A DNA stretch of 64,000 nucleotides from JAUIET01 sp964352475 (GCA_964352475.1 CAYGSL010000008.1:1-64000); one strand, 5' to 3'. Shown: positions 53,204 to 62,808, counted from the first letter of the stretch. Notes: a model not told the origin generated them from the sequence alone. Made by a program: numbers and translations.

Positions 53204-54568
53204 ATGACAAAACATGTACATGAGCCGGCACGAATTGTACCAGTGGTGGCAGAGTTTGACGTATTGGTTGTGGGCAGTGGTCCTGCGGGGCTGGCTGCTG
53301 CAATCGCGTCTGCACGCGCGGGAGCGCATACAGCATTACTTGAAAGATATGGCTGCTTTGGTGGCAACATCACTCAGGTGGGTGTAGAAGGCTTTGCCTG
53401 GTATAGACATGAACAAACAGTTGATAGCGAAGGGATAGGCATTGAGTTTGAACAACGCGCCAAAACGTTGGGCGCCACATTGCCGGAGCCGCAATCGATT
53501 AGTGATTCCCTTGATGGCGAAGCGTTCAAGTTCGTCGCCGATGAAATGGTACTTGAGGCTGGTGTAAGCCCCTTGCTGCACCGTTTATTTGTATCTCCAA
53601 TTCTGGACAGCGGTTCAATAATCGGCGTAGTTGTTGAAAGTAAATCGGGGCGTGAGGCAATCATGGCCAAACGAATTATTGATGCGACAGGCGACGCTGA
53701 TGTCGCAAGCCGCGCTGGCGCATTGGTTTCCAAGGCGCCCCGCGAAGAGTTAATGGGCGCCTCAGTCATGTTCTCTATGAGCGGTGTGAACAAAACAGAA
53801 TTCATAGAGCACATCAAGGCAGACCCGCAAACCTATAGTGACTGGGCGGGTGGTGAATGGACAATTGAAACGTCCGGCAAGGAAGACGATATGTTCTCGC
53901 CTTTTCTTCGCAAGCCATTTGAGCAGGCAATTAAAACGGGATTGATCCCTGCTACGCTGAATACAATATGTGGCACCTGGGGAAGTATTTCCGATCAGGG
54001 AGATTTGAGCTACCTGAACCTGGTTCATCTTGCTGGCATTGATGGTACTTGCGCAGATGACCTCACTACGGGAGAAATAGAAGGGCGGCGACAAGCGATG
54101 TTAGCGGTGCGCGCGCTTAAACAGTTCACACCTGGCTGCAACAACGCCAAGTTGCGCAATTTTGGAATGACGATTGGCTTGCGTGAAACGCGCAAGATTA
54201 ATGGCATCTACAATATGACGGCGGAGGATGTTCGTGAACAAGGCCGTTTCGACGATAGTATTGGCATATTTCCAGAGTTCATAGATGGCTATGGCATTTT
54301 GATATTGCCAACCACCGGACGTTACTTTCAGCTCCCTTATCGTGCGCTTTTGCCCAAAGGCGTGGACAACTTGCTGGTTGCAGGCCGCAGTATCGGTGGT
54401 GATAGGGACTCACATGCAGCGATCAGAAACATGATGTGTTGCACCGTGACAGGGCAGGGCGCAGGTGTCGCTGCTGCCGTTTCCATTCGACAGCAGTGTG
54501 CGCTTGCAGAGCTGGATGTTGGGCTATTACAGAAGGAGTTGCTCAAGCAGGATGTCAGAATTCACTAG
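53204..54568 (+). CDS. FAD-dependent oxidoreductase (FAD_oxidored family)
   Basis: 454 residues. The dinucleotide motif VLVVGSGPAGLAAAIASARAG lies at residues about 19-39, then LERYGCFGGNITQVGVEGF, a Cys/Gly segment typical of this family. RIIDATGDADVASRAGA and VAGRSIGGDRDSHAAIR close the FAD site. The substrate is unknown. It is divergent from the GMC gene and overlaps the convergent MFS gene by 4 bases. Confidence 0.85.
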   Translation: MTKHVHEPARIVPVVAEFDVLVVGSGPAGLAAAIASARAGAHTALLERYGCFGGNITQVGVEGFAWYRHEQTVDSEGIGIEFEQRAKTLGATLPEPQSISDSLDGEAFKFVADEMVLEAGVSPLLHRLFVSPILDSGSIIGVVVESKSGREAIMAKRIIDATGDADVASRAGALVSKAPREELMGASVMFSMSGVNKTEFIEHIKADPQTYSDWAGGEWTIETSGKEDDMFSPFLRKPFEQAIKTGLIPATLNTICGTWGSISDQGDLSYLNLVHLAGIDGTCADDLTTGEIEGRRQAMLAVRALKQFTPGCNNAKLRNFGMTIGLRETRKINGIYNMTAEDVREQGRFDDSIGIFPEFIDGYGILILPTTGRYFQLPYRALLPKGVDNLLVAGRSIGGDRDSHAAIRNMMCCTVTGQGAGVAAAVSIRQQCALAELDVGLLQKELLKQDVRIH

Positions 54569-55818
54569 CTTGCTGCAACATTTTGCCTATGTCGCATGAG
54601 CGCCCATGTTGCCAGAGCTCCAATAGCGGAAGCGCAGGCGATATAGGCGAAAAACAGCTGGTATCCTTCTGTCATCGAGTAATTGCTTAACAGGTAACTA
54701 TTGATCTGCGGCACATACAGGTCGGGACTGTAGCCCACTACAGAGATCAGTCCGATTGCAGAGCCAATTGCCGTTTTCGGAATAGGGCAGTCTTCCAGCA
54801 AGGCCCAAATCAAGCCGCGCAGGGCATAGGCAAGCATGCCGAAAGGCACGATAAACACCCATAGCATCCACGAGCTTGCGGCGGTGGTCGGCATTGTTGC
54901 AAGAAAAACACAGGCCGCCACACCGGCCAGGAAGGCGCCGCACATCATGCGATCATTGCCATAGCGATCGCCCAGGAAGCCACCCACAATGCCGCCAATC
55001 GGGCGCATCCAGAGCTTGGTCGTGCCCAATGCCATCACTGCCGCCAGAGCCATTCCAAAACCACCGTTTTCAGCGAAGCTGGGCAATTCGATGGTTGCCC
55101 AAAAAATATGATAAACAGCGCTCAATATGATGCACAGCAGCCATACGGATGGGAGTTTTATAATCGCCAGAACGTCTTTTATATTTGCGCCTGTCTTGTA
55201 GGCATCGGCATCACTTGAGGCGTTGTTTTTTCCGGTAAACATCATTATCACGGCGATTACAATGCACAGCACGGCGTAGACAATGATCACAGTTTGCATG
55301 CCAAAGGATTTACTCACGTACCAGGCGAAAATCAACGAGGCGATAGTCATCAATATCGCTTCGAACAGACCGCGAGTGCCTTCCAGTACACCGAACATGC
55401 GTCCTTGTTCGTGTTTGCCACCCAATAAGTTGGTTTGCTTCAACATTGCTGACCATAAAATGCCAACACCGATTACACCCCACAGCGCATAGATGATCAC
55501 TAGCGACTGGTAGCTTGGAATACTTGCGTACCAAAAATAGGTTGCAGAGCTGCTGAGTAGTGCGATGATTACAAGCTTTTTTGGAGCAACCTTGTCGGCA
55601 AGCCACCCGCCTGGCAAATAACAGATCATGCAAGACAAAGCATAAGTGGAGCTTAAATTGCCGAGCTGGGTTTCAGTCAGCTGGAAGACATCAAGCAGCG
55701 AAGATTTAAAAATCTGGCGCAGATAAGGCATGCTGTAAATGACTGACACCGCCAACGCAAGCATCAATACCTGCAGATAGTTCATCAGGCGTTGTTGATC
55801 TACATTCTCAAGTTTCAT
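54565..55818 (-). CDS. MFS transporter, sugar-acid-type context
   Basis: 417 residues with 12 predicted membrane helices in two six-helix halves. The signature loop after TM2 reads GGWLADKVAPKKLVI and the equivalent in the second half GGFLGDRYGNDRM. It overlaps the enolase-superfamily gene by 4 bases (ATGA), so the transporter and enzyme are co-translated. An anionic sugar-acid or related substrate is inferred from that pairing only. Confidence 0.85.
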   Translation of the reverse strand: MKLENVDQQRLMNYLQVLMLALAVSVIYSMPYLRQIFKSSLLDVFQLTETQLGNLSSTYALSCMICYLPGGWLADKVAPKKLVIIALLSSSATYFWYASIPSYQSLVIIYALWGVIGVGILWSAMLKQTNLLGGKHEQGRMFGVLEGTRGLFEAILMTIASLIFAWYVSKSFGMQTVIIVYAVLCIVIAVIMMFTGKNNASSDADAYKTGANIKDVLAIIKLPSVWLLCIILSAVYHIFWATIELPSFAENGGFGMALAAVMALGTTKLWMRPIGGIVGGFLGDRYGNDRMMCGAFLAGVAACVFLATMPTTAASSWMLWVFIVPFGMLAYALRGLIWALLEDCPIPKTAIGSAIGLISVVGYSPDLYVPQINSYLLSNYSMTEGYQLFFAYIACASAIGALATWALMRHRQNVAAS

Positions 55819-57038
55819 AATGGATACTCTGCGGGTTCCAGATGCAGGTGGTTGTCTGCGTAACTGTGTTGCTCTGCAACATCTTCATTCAGAATCACAC
55901 CCAGTCCCGGCGTTTCCGGTGGAATAACATAACCGTTTTCCCATTGAATTGGCGTTTCCAGCAGATCAGCATAGAAGCCGCCCATTTGCTTGATTGATTC
56001 CAGTATCAAAAAATTCGGGCTGCATGTGCTTAGCTGAATATTGGCCGCTGCAACCACTGGCCCGCAGTACAGGTGAGGCGCAATTTGCACGTAGTAGGTC
56101 TCGGCCATGCCGGCCACCTTCTTTGCTTCGAGCAGGCCACCGCAACGCCCCAGGTTCATTTGCAAGATGGCAGCAGAGCGGTCTTCAAGAACGCGAGAAA
56201 AGTCGTACTTGCTGTTTAATCGCTCGCCCGTGGCAATAGGAATGCTGGTGCCTGATGCGACGCTTGCCATTGCCCTGGTGTTTTCTGGCGGTGTTGGTTC
56301 TTCTAACCAAAGCGGGTCGAAGGGTTCCAGGCGCTTGGCCAGGCGAACAGCGCCGGCCGGCGTCATTTGACCGTGAGTACCAATTAGCAAGTCTACCGAA
56401 TTGCCCACGGCCTTACGGAGCTGGCGGGTATATTCCTCGGTCAGAGTCAGAGCATGCATGGAAAGTTGGCGCGGGTCCATGCATGAGTATCCGCCAGTGG
56501 GATCAAATTTAAGCGCAGTGAAACCTTGCGCCACATAGTCTTTGGCGCGCCTGGCGGCCAATTCTGGTGTGGTATATACATCGTCTTCATCGCCAGGTTC
56601 GGCGTAAATGTAAGAGTAGGTGCGAAGCTTGTCATGCACTTTCCCACCCAGTAACTGGTACACGGGTTGCTGGCAGGACTTGCCAATGATGTCCCAGCAT
56701 GCCATTTCAATGCCGCTGATGATTGCACCCAGGGTTAGATCCGGGTGTTGGGTGTACCCGGCGGAGTATACTCTTCTCCACAGCGCCTCGATTTCGAATG
56801 GGGTGCGGCCAACAACGTGGCGCTCGAATACATCATCGATTAGAGTAGCGACGGCGTGCGGAGAAAATGGTGGGCTGTACACTTCACCAATACCTTCCAG
56901 CCCGCAATCGGTAGATAATTTTACGAAGATGAAATAGCGCCCACCAACGCCCGGTTCCGGGTTGCCAACTACCCAGGTTTTTACATTTGTTATTTTCAAA
57001 ATCGACTCAGCCTGGCTATCTATATCAGGCATGCACAT
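55815..57038 (-). CDS. Enolase-superfamily dehydratase (mandelate racemase/muconate-lactonising type)
   Basis: 407 residues. The capping domain is followed by a TIM barrel with the general-acid/base and metal sites ALKFDPTG (Lys and Asp), LIGTHGQ, WLEEPTPPEN (Glu ligand), ATGERL (Glu ligand) and IAPHLYCGP (His). This set is like the galactonate/mannonate dehydratase group; the exact sugar acid is not determined. It is the first gene of the minus-strand pair with the MFS transporter, and the 239-bp region ahead holds a hairpin and a -10 element facing the other way. Confidence 0.85.
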   Translation of the reverse strand: MCMPDIDSQAESILKITNVKTWVVGNPEPGVGGRYFIFVKLSTDCGLEGIGEVYSPPFSPHAVATLIDDVFERHVVGRTPFEIEALWRRVYSAGYTQHPDLTLGAIISGIEMACWDIIGKSCQQPVYQLLGGKVHDKLRTYSYIYAEPGDEDDVYTTPELAARRAKDYVAQGFTALKFDPTGGYSCMDPRQLSMHALTLTEEYTRQLRKAVGNSVDLLIGTHGQMTPAGAVRLAKRLEPFDPLWLEEPTPPENTRAMASVASGTSIPIATGERLNSKYDFSRVLEDRSAAILQMNLGRCGGLLEAKKVAGMAETYYVQIAPHLYCGPVVAAANIQLSTCSPNFLILESIKQMGGFYADLLETPIQWENGYVIPPETPGLGVILNEDVAEQHSYADNHLHLEPAEYPL

Positions 57039-57137
57039 TACGGTGTTTGCCCGGCTGACGCAATTTATGCAGTGAGAAAAAATGTCAGCGATTGGTAAGA
57101 ATATATTTCACCTTAGCTATATCTCTTATGTCCTTGA

Positions 57138-57155
57138 GAGCAAAGCAGTTTGCTC
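57138..57155. promoter_or_regulatory. Perfect 7-bp inverted repeat in a divergent intergenic region
   Basis: GAGCAAA-GCAG-TTTGCTC forms a perfect stem with a 4-base loop, midway between the divergent dehydratase gene and the lytic transglycosylase gene. Position fits an operator for either gene. No regulator is identified. Confidence 0.35.
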
Positions 57156-57183
57156 AAAACGGTCAAAAATCCGGCGGTAAATT

Positions 57184-57192
57184 TGGTATAAA
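57184..57192 (+). promoter_or_regulatory. Extended -10 element before the lytic transglycosylase gene
   Basis: TG-G-TATAAA matches the extended -10 consensus (TGnTATAAT). A clear -35 box is absent, as is usual for extended -10 promoters. Predicted start would be near 57199, giving an 80-base leader. Confidence 0.4.
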
Positions 57193-57277
57193 TCCTCAAT
57201 TCTGGTGTGTATTCTTGCGCTCTTAGGCCGGCCCATATTGCTTGCCGATTACTTTAGAACCACCAGTAAAGACAATT

Positions 57278-59428
57278 ATGAGACCAGACAGGACGGCCGC
57301 CTGCACGCGTGTATTTGCAGTGCAGAAAAGTTACAGCGGATGTCATCTTATCGCTGCTGTGTATGCGTTGCTTGCCGCGCTCAGTTTTGTGGCGCCTGCA
57401 AGCGCTCATGAAGCGTTTAAACGGCCTGCTCATATTGCGCAGGCAGTTGATTTCTGGAGCAGGGTTTATTCAGAAATTGATACCCAAACCGGCTTTATTC
57501 ATGATCGGCGCGATCCTCAGCTGATTTATGAAGTGTACCCGCTGGATGCTGGCGACACGCCGAGGCGGCAGCAAAGAGACATTGATCAAAGGTTGAAGCA
57601 ATACCGCCGTTTGCTGGCCGACATGATCGAGAAGCAAGCGGCAGAATACGACTCGGAGCAACAGCGCGTTGCCGCGTTATTGGGTGCACTGCAACCGTCA
57701 GAGAAGCAACTTCGCACCGCAGTGAAACAAATTCGTTTTCAACGTGGGCAGGCTGATAGGTTCGCACAGGGCATTGCCAGGCAAAAACGCCTGGGCGGCG
57801 AGGTTCGACAGGTTTTGGAAAAACACGGGCTGCCAGTAGAGATAAACGCTCTGCCGCACGTCGAGTCTTCTTACAATCCCACGGTGAAATCTCACGCAGG
57901 TGCATTGGGCCTCTGGCAGATCATGCCAGCAACGGCGCGTCGCTACCTCACCGTGAGCGGGAATGTGGATGAACGATTGGATGTGCGGCGCTCTACGGAA
58001 GCGGCAGCCAGACTGCTTAAGCACAACTATGGCGTTTTAAAAGACTGGTCCCTGGCAGTAACGGCTTATAACCGAGGCCTGGCCGGGGTGCGTCGCGCGG
58101 TCAGAGAGACCGGAAGCCGCGATATTGGTGTGATTAGCCGGGACTACGAAGGGCGTGGATTTGGTTTTGCTTCTCGTAATTTCTACGCAGCTTTTCTCGC
58201 TGCACATGATGTGTCATCCGGCCAATTTCCGGCAACTTCGGTTGACAACACAGCCAGTGTAGGGAGTTCAAACAATGCAACCTTGGCATTACGTCGCTAC
58301 TTGCCATTCTACGAGATTGCGCAGGAGTTTTCGGTTCCTGTACTTTCTCTTAAGAATGCCAACCCGGAGCTCACGACGAAGTACTGGAATGCGGAGAAGT
58401 GGCTTGAGCCAGACTACGCACTGCAAATTCCGGGTGAACTGGATTCCAGGCAAGCCACGGCGGCGCTGCGCAGCCTGGAGGCCCTGTCGGGCCTGGATCA
58501 GCAACAGGCTGATCGTTACTATCGCATCAAGAAAGGCGACAAGCTGGCCTTGCTTGCCCGCGATTTTCAAACGGACATGGCGCAGCTGATGAACCTTAAC
58601 GGGGTGAACAGCGTTCATAGAATTTATGCGGGTCAGATTCTGCGCCTGCCTTCCGCTGAATTTGCCTCATCTTTGTCACCAAAGGTAGCGGCTACTCAGA
58701 GCCCGCGTGCGAGCTACGCAAAACTGGATGTCCGTGCTGATCCAAAACCGGTTGCAGAGCCATTACGCGGGCAGCTGGTGTACGGCGTACTGCGAGATAC
58801 AACGGCTTCACGTGATGTAATGCGCTATGCGTTTGAAGCAATGCGGCTGAGCACGCCCAATGCGTGGGATATACGCGTGGCCTCATCTATCAGCAGTCTG
58901 GTGTCTGTACCCGAAAGTATATCCGCTGTTCAGGGTCGGCGCGCTATTGCGACCGCCAACAGTATGTTTGTCAACAATGAGTCTGAACTGGTTGCCGATC
59001 CCGCCGACTATCTGGTTGCCAGTGATGGCAGTATTGAAATTCAGGTTGGCGAAACCCTTGGGCATTACGCTCATTGGTTAGGGGTACACTCTTCAGATCT
59101 TCGTCGATTGAACAATTTGTCCCGGCGCCAGGCGGTGGTGGTCGGCCGGCGTATTACGTTGAGCTTTGAAGACGTGGACAGACAGAGCTTTGAGCGTTCT
59201 CGACGATTGCATCACTTGCAGTTGCAGCAACGCTATTTTTCAGAATATCGAATTACCGGTGTTCAAAATCACTCACTCGGCCGGGGTGACAATCTTTGGG
59301 AATTGGCCACCAGTGAGTACGGAATTCCACTGTGGCTACTGCGCCAATACAATCCTGATTTTGATTTTGGCAGTGTGCTTGCTCTAAATCAGGTGCTTTC
59401 AATCCCTGTGGTCACAGCGAAAACCTGA
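57278..59428 (+). CDS. MltD-like lytic transglycosylase with several LysM domains
   Basis: 716 residues from ATG 57278 (TTG 57242 adds 12 residues). A signal sequence is within residues 30-50 (LIAAVYALLAALSFVAP). The SLT catalytic domain has INALPHVESSYNPTVKSH with Glu at about residue 196, then GALGLWQIMPATARRYL and TAYNRG. LysM-like repeats lie at DNA about 58290-58440 (weak), 58510-58640 (YYRIKKGDKLALLARDF), 59030-59165 and 59250-59420. It cleaves peptidoglycan glycans, making 1,6-anhydro products. It is convergent to the MFS gene 9 bp away. Confidence 0.85.
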   Translation: MRPDRTAACTRVFAVQKSYSGCHLIAAVYALLAALSFVAPASAHEAFKRPAHIAQAVDFWSRVYSEIDTQTGFIHDRRDPQLIYEVYPLDAGDTPRRQQRDIDQRLKQYRRLLADMIEKQAAEYDSEQQRVAALLGALQPSEKQLRTAVKQIRFQRGQADRFAQGIARQKRLGGEVRQVLEKHGLPVEINALPHVESSYNPTVKSHAGALGLWQIMPATARRYLTVSGNVDERLDVRRSTEAAARLLKHNYGVLKDWSLAVTAYNRGLAGVRRAVRETGSRDIGVISRDYEGRGFGFASRNFYAAFLAAHDVSSGQFPATSVDNTASVGSSNNATLALRRYLPFYEIAQEFSVPVLSLKNANPELTTKYWNAEKWLEPDYALQIPGELDSRQATAALRSLEALSGLDQQQADRYYRIKKGDKLALLARDFQTDMAQLMNLNGVNSVHRIYAGQILRLPSAEFASSLSPKVAATQSPRASYAKLDVRADPKPVAEPLRGQLVYGVLRDTTASRDVMRYAFEAMRLSTPNAWDIRVASSISSLVSVPESISAVQGRRAIATANSMFVNNESELVADPADYLVASDGSIEIQVGETLGHYAHWLGVHSSDLRRLNNLSRRQAVVVGRRITLSFEDVDRQSFERSRRLHHLQLQQRYFSEYRITGVQNHSLGRGDNLWELATSEYGIPLWLLRQYNPDFDFGSVLALNQVLSIPVVTAKT

Positions 59429-59437
59429 GTCGCCAGC

Positions 59438-60664
59438 TCACCGTTTAACTGCTTTCTCGCACTTGCTCGCCGGAATATAAACGGCGCAAAGCGCGAGTAG
59501 TACGCAAATAACCGTATACCAGGCACCATACAGCGCGAGCACATCGAAACTGATCTCACGGTCCATACAAATGCCCAGTACCACCGGCGACAAGGCGGAC
59601 GCAAAAACCATGATTGCTGATGTGGCGGATTTAATAGAGCCAATATTTGCGGTGCCATAAAGCTCTGCATAAAAAGGGCTGATCGCCGTGCCCAGCATGC
59701 CGTTGCTGATAGACATTAGCACCAGAAACAGACCTGCCGACCAGGGTGCGGAAAAGTGCGCAAGCGAAAACAGTGCCAGCGCCAATGGTAAGGGAAGCCA
59801 CGGAACAATGCGCTGCGCACTGAACAGGTCTATCAGTCGTCCACAGACCAAAGCGGAAAACATGGAAGTGATGCCATAAACAACAAACCAGCTACCCCAG
59901 GCTTGTAAGGACCATTGCTTGTATTCGACTAAGGCAATCTGATGGAAAATAAACCCGGTAAAGAGTAGTGCGCCGGATGACGCCGCTGGCAAGAGCAAAT
60001 AAAACCTGGGGTCTTTTAATACCTCTTTGCGGGTCCAGTTGAGTGATGATGCAAGTGAATCAAGTTTAGAAAGCTGATCCATGTATTGGCTATGCCTGAG
60101 TTCATGGCCACGCAATAGAAACAAAACTGCAGGCGCCAGAAAAAGAATCAAAACGGCCGCAACAGCAAGCAATACCGTCTGCCAGTCAAACATCAGCATT
60201 GCGGCAACGATGATTGCCGGAAGAAACGCTTCGCCGGTTCGATAGCCCATGCCGCTTAATGCATTTGCCGACCCTCGTGCATCGGCTATGTATCGCACCA
60301 TAGTGGCGCTGGCGGCCATCATCATCAATCCTTGACCGAATTGTCGTAGCAAGAAGAAAGCAAGCAATAGTGTGATTACATTTCCACCCAGTGCCAGAGT
60401 GAGGCAGCCGCTGGCAAGACCAAATACGGTAATCTGGGAAAACACTCTCAAATCGAGGCGATCAATGAGTGATCCTGTCCAGACAACTGCTACTGCACTG
60501 AGCAACGTTGCAGCAGAGTACACACCGCTGAATTCCGCGTGACTCAAGTTCAATTGTTGACGCAGGTCAGCGCTGAAATAGGCGATAAAAAATGTTTGCC
60601 CCGGTGAGGAAAACAAGGTCATCAAAAAACCAAAGGTCAATAAACGCCATTCGTGTCTTAACAT
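59438..60664 (-). CDS. MFS transporter
   Basis: 408 residues with 12 hydrophobic helices. The N-terminal half includes YSAATLLSAVAVVWTGSLIDRLDLR (the loop 2-3 motif), and the second half SALVCGRLIDLFSAQR. The family is the major facilitator type; substrate not evident. It ends next to the lytic transglycosylase and starts 27 bp after the small gene at 60692. Confidence 0.82.
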   Translation of the reverse strand: MLRHEWRLLTFGFLMTLFSSPGQTFFIAYFSADLRQQLNLSHAEFSGVYSAATLLSAVAVVWTGSLIDRLDLRVFSQITVFGLASGCLTLALGGNVITLLLAFFLLRQFGQGLMMMAASATMVRYIADARGSANALSGMGYRTGEAFLPAIIVAAMLMFDWQTVLLAVAAVLILFLAPAVLFLLRGHELRHSQYMDQLSKLDSLASSLNWTRKEVLKDPRFYLLLPAASSGALLFTGFIFHQIALVEYKQWSLQAWGSWFVVYGITSMFSALVCGRLIDLFSAQRIVPWLPLPLALALFSLAHFSAPWSAGLFLVLMSISNGMLGTAISPFYAELYGTANIGSIKSATSAIMVFASALSPVVLGICMDREISFDVLALYGAWYTVICVLLALCAVYIPASKCEKAVKR

Positions 60665-60691
60665 GAAACGGCGTGTGTCCTGCTGTTTCGC

Positions 60692-60994
60692 TTAAACCTG
60701 AATGTTGGGCAATAATTGGGAATAGCTAAAACCAGCCCAAGTGCTGGCGCGCATGACGTGCGTGGGCATTTCGAGAAAGGTTTTTTCCAGGAAGTCATTA
60801 ACCTGGTTCCAGTCCTTTGAATAAAACGGGTGGCCCTTAAGCGCGATAGGGTGGATATAGTTTTCTTCACGCTTGAGTATTTGTATCTGTATCACACCGT
60901 CGCGCAACTGCATTGCGAGCGCATAGGTGTGTTCCGGGCCTATACCCTCTATGGCATTGCGAACGCCCGATATATCTTGGTCGGTAAACTGCAT
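60692..60994 (-). CDS. Conserved-looking small cytosolic protein, unknown
   Basis: 100 residues with no signal peptide or membrane helix. The sequence has mixed alpha/beta character (GPEHTYALAMQLRDGVIQIQILKREENYI, broken here by no low-complexity run) and aromatic residues near the C-terminus. No family is recognised. The start ATG at 60994 is the only good one. It is followed 27 bp later by the MFS gene in the same direction. Confidence 0.55.
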   Translation of the reverse strand: MQFTDQDISGVRNAIEGIGPEHTYALAMQLRDGVIQIQILKREENYIHPIALKGHPFYSKDWNQVNDFLEKTFLEMPTHVMRASTWAGFSYSQLLPNIQV

Positions 60995-61006
60995 TGTCTA
61001 AGCCTG

Positions 61007-61211
61007 TGTTACCCAAAATCCGAAGGGCCCGGTAACAGTGACTACTGAGCGTCACAATTCCAACGAGCCTATAAGGTTCCACGGAGGCCTAAGCCTCGAA
61101 CAAAGCGGATCTCGACAACGCTGCTTAGGCAACATCGGATGCTTTGAACTCCATCCACTGTCAATTATGCCATAGTTGTTACCCACAAGGTTGACTATGC
61201 CGACCATCGGC
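61007..61211. other. Hairpin-rich intergenic stretch, possible structured RNA
   Basis: In the 289-bp gap between the small gene and the HTH regulator, several adjacent hairpins can be read: TGTTACC (61007-61013) with GGTAACA (61031-61037); GTGAC (61038-61042) with GTCAC (61051-61055); GAGGC-CTAA-GCCTC (61084-61097); GCCTAAGC (61087-61094) with GCTTAGGC (61133-61140), an alternative to the last; and GCCGA-CCA-TCGGC (61199-61211). No plausible protein is encoded. It does not match tRNA, 6S or a riboswitch I know. Confidence 0.3.
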
Positions 61212-61283
61212 CCATGGTAAAAGTGGCTGATTCTGCGCCGGTGGCTTCTGTCGCTAAGTGTGTGTGGTAGAGATTTGCGGAAA

Positions 61284-62030
61284 CTAGTCGTTGTTGTCGC
61301 GCCGCACCAGAGGGCTAAACAGGCCATATTTCCAGGACCGCATCGCCATGACTACTGTGACGCCGTGGCGTTCGTCTAATCCCAGAGAGGCATCTTCGTT
61401 GTTCAGTTCATCAAATTCGCGAATCAGGCGCATCAGCTTGCGTTGGAACTCGGCATTGGAGTTGTTTGATAACATGCCGTTTAGCACCACCAGACGCTCA
61501 CCATCACGGTCAAACCGCGTACTGAAGTATTCCCTGCCAATTTTGTCTTGAAAAAATCGCTGTATAGGGCCGTTGTCTCGCCAAGCGAAATTAGGCGCAA
61601 TCAGCAGCTTAATCCTGTTTTTGGGCAGCAGCTCTATGATCTTTAGTTTGTCCAGCTGCGCCAGTTTCTGAATGCAGTCGGTTTCGCTGATCTTGTAAAA
61701 GCTGCAAATATCCTCAAGCGTCCACCGGTTGAGTGCGCAGATTGTTACCAGCAGAAGTTCAAGGTCATCCGCTATCTGCTGTTCTTTTTCGATATCCAGC
61801 AGCGTCAGCAGAGGCGACCGTTCATTCATTTGCTGGACCAGGTCGGATATTTCCATGCCCATTATCAAACAGGTTTGTTCCAGCCGCTGCAGCGTAAAGC
61901 TTTTCTCAGAAAACAGACGCTTAACGCTGGCCTCCGATAAATCGAGTGCACGGGCCACGTCAGCGTAGGTTTTCCCATGGGCTTTTAACGCTGATTTGAG
62001 TGCGTGAATGAGCGGTTTTACTTGAGCCAT
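61284..62030 (-). CDS. HTH transcriptional regulator (XRE-type N-terminus)
   Basis: 248 residues from ATG 62030 with GGAG about 11 bases before it; a farther in-frame ATG at 62060 lacks a site. Residues about 10-60 fit a Cro/C1-type helix-turn-helix (YADVARALDLSEASVKRLFSEKS). The rest is helical and beta with DELNNEDASL and VVMAMRSWKYGLF near the end and no known ligand domain. A palindromic site is found at 62053-62064 just upstream. It probably autoregulates and may control the divergent small gene. Confidence 0.72.
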   Translation of the reverse strand: MAQVKPLIHALKSALKAHGKTYADVARALDLSEASVKRLFSEKSFTLQRLEQTCLIMGMEISDLVQQMNERSPLLTLLDIEKEQQIADDLELLLVTICALNRWTLEDICSFYKISETDCIQKLAQLDKLKIIELLPKNRIKLLIAPNFAWRDNGPIQRFFQDKIGREYFSTRFDRDGERLVVLNGMLSNNSNAEFQRKLMRLIREFDELNNEDASLGLDERHGVTVVMAMRSWKYGLFSPLVRRDNND

Positions 62031-62052
62031 GACGCCGATCTCCAGAGCTGAG

Positions 62053-62064
62053 TACCACATGGTA
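62053..62064. promoter_or_regulatory. Candidate operator palindrome of the HTH gene
   Basis: TACCA-CA-TGGTA is an inverted repeat 23 bases upstream of the regulator ATG, placed where autorepression would act. Evidence is sequence symmetry only. Confidence 0.3.
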
Positions 62065-62166
62065 ATACTTTATGTGTCGCGCAGTGCAACTTCACGATAA
62101 AAGGTTTCAATATGATACCTGTTGGACAATACTGCGCACTGAATTCAGGCACTCAGACAAATAAAA

Positions 62167-62526
62167 ATGACCGACGATAATAGAAACAGCCAAAGTGAAA
62201 ACACCCATGCCATTCTGCGTTCTGCTATCAGAGACAGTAGAGCCAGCTGCGTGCAGGCCAGAATACGAATTACGCGTATCGATAGAGATATAGAGCAGCT
62301 TCGCCGCTCGATGCGATGCACACCGGATCAAGCAGAGTCAAACTCGGTCGACATTAAATTGAGACAGAGTCTCAAGCTCAGGGAGCGGGTGAGCAGGGGC
62401 TTGGCCAGCACCGAGGCCCATCTTCTGCAGCTACTGCAAATGGAACAGCAAGCTCAGGACTCTTATCAGCCAGCTTCCAGGAGAACGACTGGCGAGCGAT
62501 GGCTGCCGATAAGCACAGAACTCTAA
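62167..62526 (+). CDS. Small helical protein, unknown
   Basis: 119 residues, rich in Arg, Gln and Ser, with a probable coiled segment (RIRITRIDRDIEQLRRSMR) and a second helix (KLRQSLKLRERVSRGLAST). There is no signal peptide or recognised domain. It is divergent from the HTH regulator gene with a 136-bp gap. The start ATG has no good ribosome site, so it is only moderately supported. Confidence 0.4.
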   Translation: MTDDNRNSQSENTHAILRSAIRDSRASCVQARIRITRIDRDIEQLRRSMRCTPDQAESNSVDIKLRQSLKLRERVSRGLASTEAHLLQLLQMEQQAQDSYQPASRRTTGERWLPISTEL

Positions 62527-62808
62527 GTCATGTTACTAAACGCGATTCCACTTAAAAAAACCTCTTTAAGCTATTGTAATTCATCGTAAAAAGAGGCTAA
62601 ATCTGGCTTGCAATAGCCATTTAGTCGATTTTTTACGAGGATGAACGGTTCATATTCAGCAGCCAGAGGTTTTAGCGCCTAATTTTGGCTGGTATACTGC
62701 TTAAAAAATACGCATAATAAGTTCTGTGAGCAGTCACCGACATTTGAACCGCAGTACAACGTCTGCCAGGTAGCTAATGGTGGGCGCAATTGATTGTGGG
62801 ATAAGATC
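62527..62808. other. Non-coding gap with inverted repeat and promoter-like element
   Basis: The gap to the pdxJ 3' end has CCTCTTT (62561-62567) pairing with AAAGAGG (62590-62596) over a 22-base loop, a possible terminator for the 119-residue gene, and an extended -10 TGG-TATACT at 62690-62698. No rRNA, tRNA or repeat was seen in it. Confidence 0.35.
62690..62698 (+). promoter_or_regulatory. Extended -10 promoter element
   Basis: TG-G-TATACT matches the extended -10 consensus at five of six positions. Transcription would start near 62705 and run into a 24-codon frame at 62809. Confidence 0.35.

Noticed and set aside
61052..61327. 91-residue minus-strand frame overlapping the HTH gene end
   Set aside because: No family, overlaps the regulator, and composition is unlike neighbouring proteins.
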